Shown here one piece after another: positions 59,122 through 64,000 of a DNA stretch of 64,000 bases. The stretch is taken from assembly GCA_001600455.1 (NCBI GenBank), contig BCKC01000003.1:4572754-4636753 (forward strand), written 5' to 3'. The stretch comes from Endocalyx cinctus. Taxonomy: Eukaryota > Ascomycota > Sordariomycetes > Amphisphaeriales > Apiosporaceae. Made by a program: the position numbers and the translations under genes. The stretch's first letter is position 1, and each line of letters begins with the position of its first letter. The notes under the pieces are model-generated. The model was not told the DNA's origin. It was given only the letters and a program-made list of their open reading frames with translations, and did no database searches.

Positions 59122-60738
59122 ATGTCAAACTTAGCCGCAGACTACACCGTCGTCGGAGGCGGGTTAACCGGCTGCGTCATCGCCTCGCGCCTCGCCCGGA
59201 GCGCCGAGAAGCCGGAGGTGATCCTGCTGGAAGCCGGGTCCGACCCGTCCGGCGACCCGGCCGCGTCCGGCTTCTTGAGTGGCCTGTCGCTCCTCGGCGG
59301 CGAATTCGACCACGCGTACCGGAGCGAGCCCGTCGTCGAGACCGCCGGTCGGGTTCACGGTCTGAACTCCGGCAAGGCCCTGGGAGGAGGCAGCGTTCTC
59401 AATTTCGGCGGCTGGCTGCGCGCCGACGCCGCCGATTACGACGAATGGGCCGAACGGGTCGGGGACCGTCGTTGGAGTCACGAGGGTTTCGAAACTTGGT
59501 TTCGGAGGATCGAACACGTTTCCGGGTCGGCCGACACTGATGACGGGGTCCAACGTCCCATGCATATCACTTCGGTCGCTGACTCGGAATCTGGAGCACG
59601 CAAATATCCACTTCGAGAGCCTGTCAAAGAAGCATGGATTGAGCTAGGGGTGACTCCTAATTTAAACAGAATCGATGGAACCATTGGAGGCTTAGCTGAG
59701 ATGTGGGAGAATTCTCGCCAAGGCATGCGACAGCCATCGTATATTGCTTACCCGCTGGACGAAGTGAAGGTGTTAACCAATACCGTGGTACACCGAGTTA
59801 CTTTCTCCGGTATTACCGCAACTGGTGTAGAATTGGCAGATGGACGTAAAATCACGGCGCGTAAGGAAGTCATCATCTGCGCAGGCACCTACCGCACGCC
59901 CCAACTCCTCATGTTGTCGGGTATCGGTCCGTCCGCCACTTTAGCTGAATTTAGCATCCCCCTAGTGCACGAATCCGCCGAGGTTGGCCAGAATCTCCAC
60001 GACCATTTCGCCTTGTACATGGCCTTCCGCTTGCGAGACCCGTCTCTCGGATACGCGATGGGGAGCGAATCTTGGACGGATCCCTCCCTATTCAAATGCC
60101 TCCCGTGGGATTGGGTCGTCAGCCAACCACTCCCGCCGGAGATCGTCTCGAAGCACGAACCGAACGCCTCAAAACAGAAGCGAAATCTTTACGAGGTGAT
60201 CACGGCCTACGTGCCTCCCGGGATACCGGGAATCCCGGTCGACGGCACCCACATCGCCACCTCGACCATGCTGCTCCTACCCACGTCTCGCGGCGCGGTA
60301 TCTCTTTCGTCCGGCAACCCGAACGACCCTCCGCGTATTCAGCCGAACTACTTCTCCACGCCTCTCGACCGGGACACCCTCGTCCACGCCGTTCGCCAGA
60401 CCTTGAAGGCGCTACTAGAAACGCCGACCCTGAAGCCCATCGTCGAGAGCGAGACGCCGCCTTCGGGAGAAGGTCTCGAAGGATTAACGCCGCTCGCGGC
60501 CGATGCCGACGACGAGGCGATCGAGAACAGGATCAGGCGCGCGGGGATGCAGCATCATCATTCGGGGGGCACCGCCGCTATGGGCAAGGTGGTGGATGCC
60601 GAAGGTAAAGTCATCGGCGTTAACGGGCTTAGGATCGCCGACGCGAGCATTCTCCCGATACCGTTGGGTGGGCACCCACAGGCCACGCTGTATGCTATGG
60701 CTGAGCAGCTGTCAAGCATGATTATAGGAAACGCTTGA
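59122..60738 (+). CDS. GMC-family FAD oxidoreductase
   Basis: 538 aa in one exon. The Rossmann motif VVGGGLTGCVIASRL (about 10-24) leads to ILLEAGSDP, the ribose-binding acidic strand end. The GGGSVLNFGGWLRADAADYD block is the GMC signature 1 region, and ICAGTYRTPQLLMLSGIGPS is GMC signature 2 (SGIGP). The C-terminus has HHSGGTAAMG and LRIADASILPIPLGGHPQAT, with the catalytic His pair near 480 and 518. The family oxidises alcohols or sugars or acts in secondary metabolism. The absence of a signal peptide suggests a cytosolic enzyme. It is fully intact, unlike the decayed DNA just upstream, and lies tail to tail with the DsbA-like gene. Confidence 0.95.
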   Translation: MSNLAADYTVVGGGLTGCVIASRLARSAEKPEVILLEAGSDPSGDPAASGFLSGLSLLGGEFDHAYRSEPVVETAGRVHGLNSGKALGGGSVLNFGGWLRADAADYDEWAERVGDRRWSHEGFETWFRRIEHVSGSADTDDGVQRPMHITSVADSESGARKYPLREPVKEAWIELGVTPNLNRIDGTIGGLAEMWENSRQGMRQPSYIAYPLDEVKVLTNTVVHRVTFSGITATGVELADGRKITARKEVIICAGTYRTPQLLMLSGIGPSATLAEFSIPLVHESAEVGQNLHDHFALYMAFRLRDPSLGYAMGSESWTDPSLFKCLPWDWVVSQPLPPEIVSKHEPNASKQKRNLYEVITAYVPPGIPGIPVDGTHIATSTMLLLPTSRGAVSLSSGNPNDPPRIQPNYFSTPLDRDTLVHAVRQTLKALLETPTLKPIVESETPPSGEGLEGLTPLAADADDEAIENRIRRAGMQHHHSGGTAAMGKVVDAEGKVIGVNGLRIADASILPIPLGGHPQATLYAMAEQLSSMIIGNA

Positions 60739-61314
60739 CCTAAGCGATTTTGAGGTCTGCCGGATGTGATATTCGTGTTCGCGGAGTCTTCGTGGAGTAA
60801 TATTTTGGAGAAGACCCTCGAGTTTAAGTAGATGTAGTCCGAGCTAGTAAATTTCCAACTTTGGCTCCATCTCCAGAGTGCTTCGCATGTTGTTTGAAAT
60901 GTACCTCTAAAAAGCGCAGGGGCGTGAAGTCAACGAGGGTATGTACCGCTCCCCGAACAGATATACTAGAGGTGTTTTGACAGCGAAGTCCGATGTCATC
61001 ATCTGACTAAAGAAATCTTTTGGTTCCATCTTGGATGAATCAGTAGAATACGTACCCTGTGAATTGATAACATATTCTACTTCAGTTAACATTGGATGAT
61101 GAGTTGATTTATATGTAAGTTATTTAGGGATTATCTCATGGAAGAAGGGGGGAAAAAGAGTAGGGAGGGCAAATGGCTTTGGTGAGCAAATGGCTTTGGT
61201 GAGCAAATGGCTTTGGTGAGCTTGCTTCTCGTGGGGGCGGATAATCAACCCCGCTTCAGCACGAACTTCATCTGACGTAGACGTCGAATCAGATTAGTCG
61301 GCAAAACTATATAT
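60739..61314. other. Convergent intergenic with 17-bp tandem repeat
   Basis: Holds three perfect copies of a 17-bp unit at 61169-61219. No gene is seen. Confidence 0.55.
61169..61219. repeat. Three perfect 17-bp tandem repeats
   Basis: Unit GCAAATGGCTTTGGTGA repeated three times without mismatch, in the 3' flank shared by two convergent genes. Confidence 0.9.
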
Positions 61315-62068
61315 TCACATATTTGATTTTATATGGGTATCATGATCTAGAAGCTCAAGAGGCCTGAATGGCAGACCCAGGAATTCATACACCTGAGCAA
61401 ATCTATCACTTCCGAAAAAATGGTTCGGTTTTATCTTCGGAGTTGCGAACCATCATCCAGGGGGCGCCGAAACCACCCTGATTCAAGGCATCCTCGGTAT
61501 TCTTCTTCAGAGTCTCCTTCGTGTCGTTCTCAGTAGCTTTTCGCATGATAGAATCTACTTCTGATTCCTTAAATTGCCTGGAGGCACAATCACCACCTTC
61601 CCCGTAGAACTCCGGGGGCATGCCCGATAGAGCTTCTCTTAAGGGCCCCGCGTTTTTGATGCGTTGGTGTGGCGGGGTCCAGAAGTAATAGTAGAGCCAG
61701 TGGAGGGCGGTCTCGTATACCTCCTTAGAATAGTCCGCCTTGATGGCGAGTAATGCCCGTAGAGGAAGCTGCGTGCGGCCGACGTCGAAAAGATTGTTCA
61801 GATTTCCGTCCGGGGCTTCCGCTTCGGAAACACCGAAATCCCTCTTCGATCTCGGTAACTCGTACTTCTCAAGCCAAGTTTGACGCGCCTTTACGGTCCA
61901 GATAACCTGGTTACCAGACTGGTTTTGTAGTTGCGGTAGATAGACGGGATGGAAGTTTATCTCGACACCGTGAGATTGAAGCTTAGCCTTATTCTCGCGA
62001 AGGTGGACGAAGGCGAAATAGCTATAAATGGAGTTAAGATCAAGGTAACAGTCAATCTGGCCACCCAT
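61315..62068 (-). CDS. DsbA-like thioredoxin-fold protein (HCCA isomerase/kappa GST type), frameshifted near the 3' end
   Basis: The frame from 62068 gives 220 aa: MGGQIDCYLDLNSIYSYFAF (the Ser-containing, Cys-less thioredoxin-fold start typical of 2-hydroxychromene-2-carboxylate isomerases and kappa glutathione transferases), an all-helical insert, and GGFGAPWMMV before the last strand. It then stops at 61406 just after EPFF. In the next frame the family's usual ending GSDRFAQVYEFLGLPFRPLE continues to a stop at 61315. The switch lies in a run of six T (+ strand A at 61415-61420), where five would keep the frame. Either a recent frameshift or a homopolymer sequencing error. Likely a glutathione-dependent isomerase or transferase in aromatic metabolism. 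Confidence 0.85.
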
Positions 62069-64000
62069 GTTGTTGTGCTGAGAAGATGAGGATATTAGTT
62101 CGGCAGGTTTGACTTATTCCATCCTTTAGGAAGATACTGATTGAATTGGGTTTGATGACGGGTAACGGTCGCCGGTTTGTCTTATGTAAGTAAATATTCA
62201 ATATGCCCGGGCTGAGTAAATCACCGAATCAGCCCATCACCGTAATATCAACGTCATTACTCTGTACTATTCCGAAACATTCCTTCTCGACCATATACTG
62301 ATTTCAATATTTACCTTAAGCATTATCTATTCCTCTCGCTAAAGCTGATAGCTCCCTAGGGTATTACAGTAAGTATATCCTTAGGATAGACCAGAAGTGA
62401 GTAGATAATAAAGAATAAAATAAAATCAAGTTAATTGTAAAGTCTTCGAGCAAGTGCGATTGTCGATGATTTCTAGTAACCTTCCAAGGTTATCAGCCCC
62501 TCATACACATGATAATACTTAAACCTGCACTGGAAAATTGTACTACTTTGGCCACTGAAGGTAATATTCTCAGCGCTATACGTAGCACTTAATATATACC
62601 ATAGTAGCATACGTATAGTAATTAAAGCAAGAGCTGAATATCTGCGAAATCAGCGTACCGAGGTACCTGAATCTAATGTAGCAATCCAGCTCAAAGTACT
62701 GTAAGTAACAGATTCGACTAGACCGTAATTAGTTTAGCGTAATTTCTCAAGGGTCTCCCCACAGTTTACCAGAGTTTACGGAGTACTTGAAAAGGATAAC
62801 TTTACAAGAAAGTAAGAACGAACCAATCAAAATATATTCTGCTCGAATAAATAATACGTACTAACGCGATACGGTAAATAGAAACGTTGGAGTACTGTGC
62901 TCTGTACACTAATAACTGCTATTACCGTCAGGGGCATTTGCCATTAATTCCTGCATCTTACATTCTATGTATGTATAACGGTCTTCTAAAGCTTCGAAGG
63001 CGATATATATACCTAGGTATATATATATCAGTATAATCATTATGTCCCTTTAACACTTTGGTTATCCCCCCTTTTCTTCTTCTTTTAAAGACCGATATAT
63101 CAGATATCGTAGGTAATTCCTAGTTTTCTACCTAAAGAATATCACCCTGTCTTTCTATTTATTGGGCTGTTAGGTTAGAACGTTAGACCTGATACATTGG
63201 TGGGGATTTAGGGAGAAGATTATCACTTAGGACATTGCGGCCCGCATTCACTGCTATTGTCAGTACTGGTGGAAGGTTTAAGGGGCTTGATATTATTATT
63301 CTATACTAAGGTACCAATGGATGTTTTTTTTTTTTTTTTTTTTTGGAGCACTATCGCTATTCACCCCTCTTTACCTGAATCGTTTATCTCCCTTGTCCTA
63401 TTCTCATACTCTCATATTTTGTTCTTGAATTTAATTTCTTTCTTCCCCAATGGTGATATCGAGTGACTAGAATGAAATAGTCCTGTTAATCATATAACCT
63501 AGGATTTCAGTTGATCTTGATCTAACTTTGATACCTTAAAGTCAACTTTGGAATTCTTTTATTCCGAGGTTGGTTTGTGAGGTATCAATAAGGTCTTCCT
63601 ATTTTGGCCTAATTGACCGACATCTTTAATCCACGACCCCCATCCATATCCATATCCCTTGATTAACTCCTATTTTTGTTCGACTTCATCCTTCTTTTAC
63701 CGTACCTGCGATACTTTCGAACCCGATTTAAAATAATTACACCAATACGAGAAGAAGTACCGTCAAGCTAGGCAGTAAAGAATAACAATTAAAGAAAAAA
63801 AAAAGGAGGAACCGATAGTAGAAATTAAGATTGATTAGGGGACCCTCTATTCACCGACTTATTCGTTAAGACTATTAGTTTTACCGTTGAGTTGAATGAA
63901 GAAGGATAGGAACAAATTATTGAATAAAACTTGATCGGCTAGGCTTCAAAGCCTTTGTGTCGAAATGGATCCTAATCGTCTTCACCTAAACTTTGGTAAC
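62069..64000. other. Intergenic end of window, no gene seen
   Basis: A/T-rich, with a T run of about 20 at 63325-63344 and (TA)n near 63003-63030. Frames are short and unbiased. A gene may begin beyond the right edge. Confidence 0.5.

Overview
The window is nuclear DNA of a filamentous ascomycete (Pezizomycotina, most likely Sordariomycetes). The evidence is short GT-AG introns of about 50-80 nt, compact housekeeping genes with fungal family signatures, a class II hydrophobin, a Pth11-type rhodopsin-domain membrane protein, a 2EXR protein, and A/T-rich intergenic DNA full of long A/T homopolymers and microsatellites. Gene models were built by joining reading frames at visible splice sites and checking that each junction restores a family motif.

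Layout. 1-11.6 kb (accessory): an MFS transporter (3 exons, -), a gene-free stretch, a rhodopsin-domain seven-TM protein (5 exons, +), a secreted-type nucleoside hydrolase (3 exons, -) and a class II hydrophobin (-). 11.6-16.1 kb: no recognised gene. 16.1-25.8 kb (conserved core): the 26S proteasome ATPase RPT5 (4 exons, -), divergent from a MIX23/Cid2-family mitochondrial protein (+); a 294-bp MITE with TA target duplication; the NatA auxiliary subunit NAA15 (3 exons, +); and a 2EXR-domain protein (+). 26.3-29.6 kb: a short-chain dehydrogenase (-) and a BTB gene broken by a stop and a frameshift (+). 30.2-39.7 kb: an intron-containing tRNA-Arg(CCG), a PHD-finger protein (-), a class III CoA-transferase with a probable mitochondrial leader (5 exons, -), a single-pass membrane protein (+) and intronless TFIIB (+). 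43.6-44.7 kb: a Clg1-like Pho85-type cyclin (-), with a long polypurine leader.

46-57 kb is a gene desert. At its far edge lie a solo LTR with an intact 5-bp target duplication, scrambled fragments of the 2EXR gene found 32 kb upstream, and a 5'-truncated SnoaL/NTF2-like pseudogene. After this come an intact GMC oxidoreductase (+) and, tail to tail, a DsbA/HCCA-isomerase-like gene with a frameshift in a poly-T run. The last 2 kb show no gene.

The core genes serve separate housekeeping roles (protein turnover, N-terminal acetylation, mitochondrial import, transcription initiation) and form no operon or biosynthetic cluster. I found no clear new multi-gene system. The most distinctive material is the decay zone at 56.6-58.5 kb, the MITE, the RPT5 tail micro-exon, the twin E-box upstream of the PHD gene, and coding indels that coincide with homopolymers. 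Because the sequence also carries N calls inside homopolymers, assembly error must be excluded before those frameshifts are called biological.
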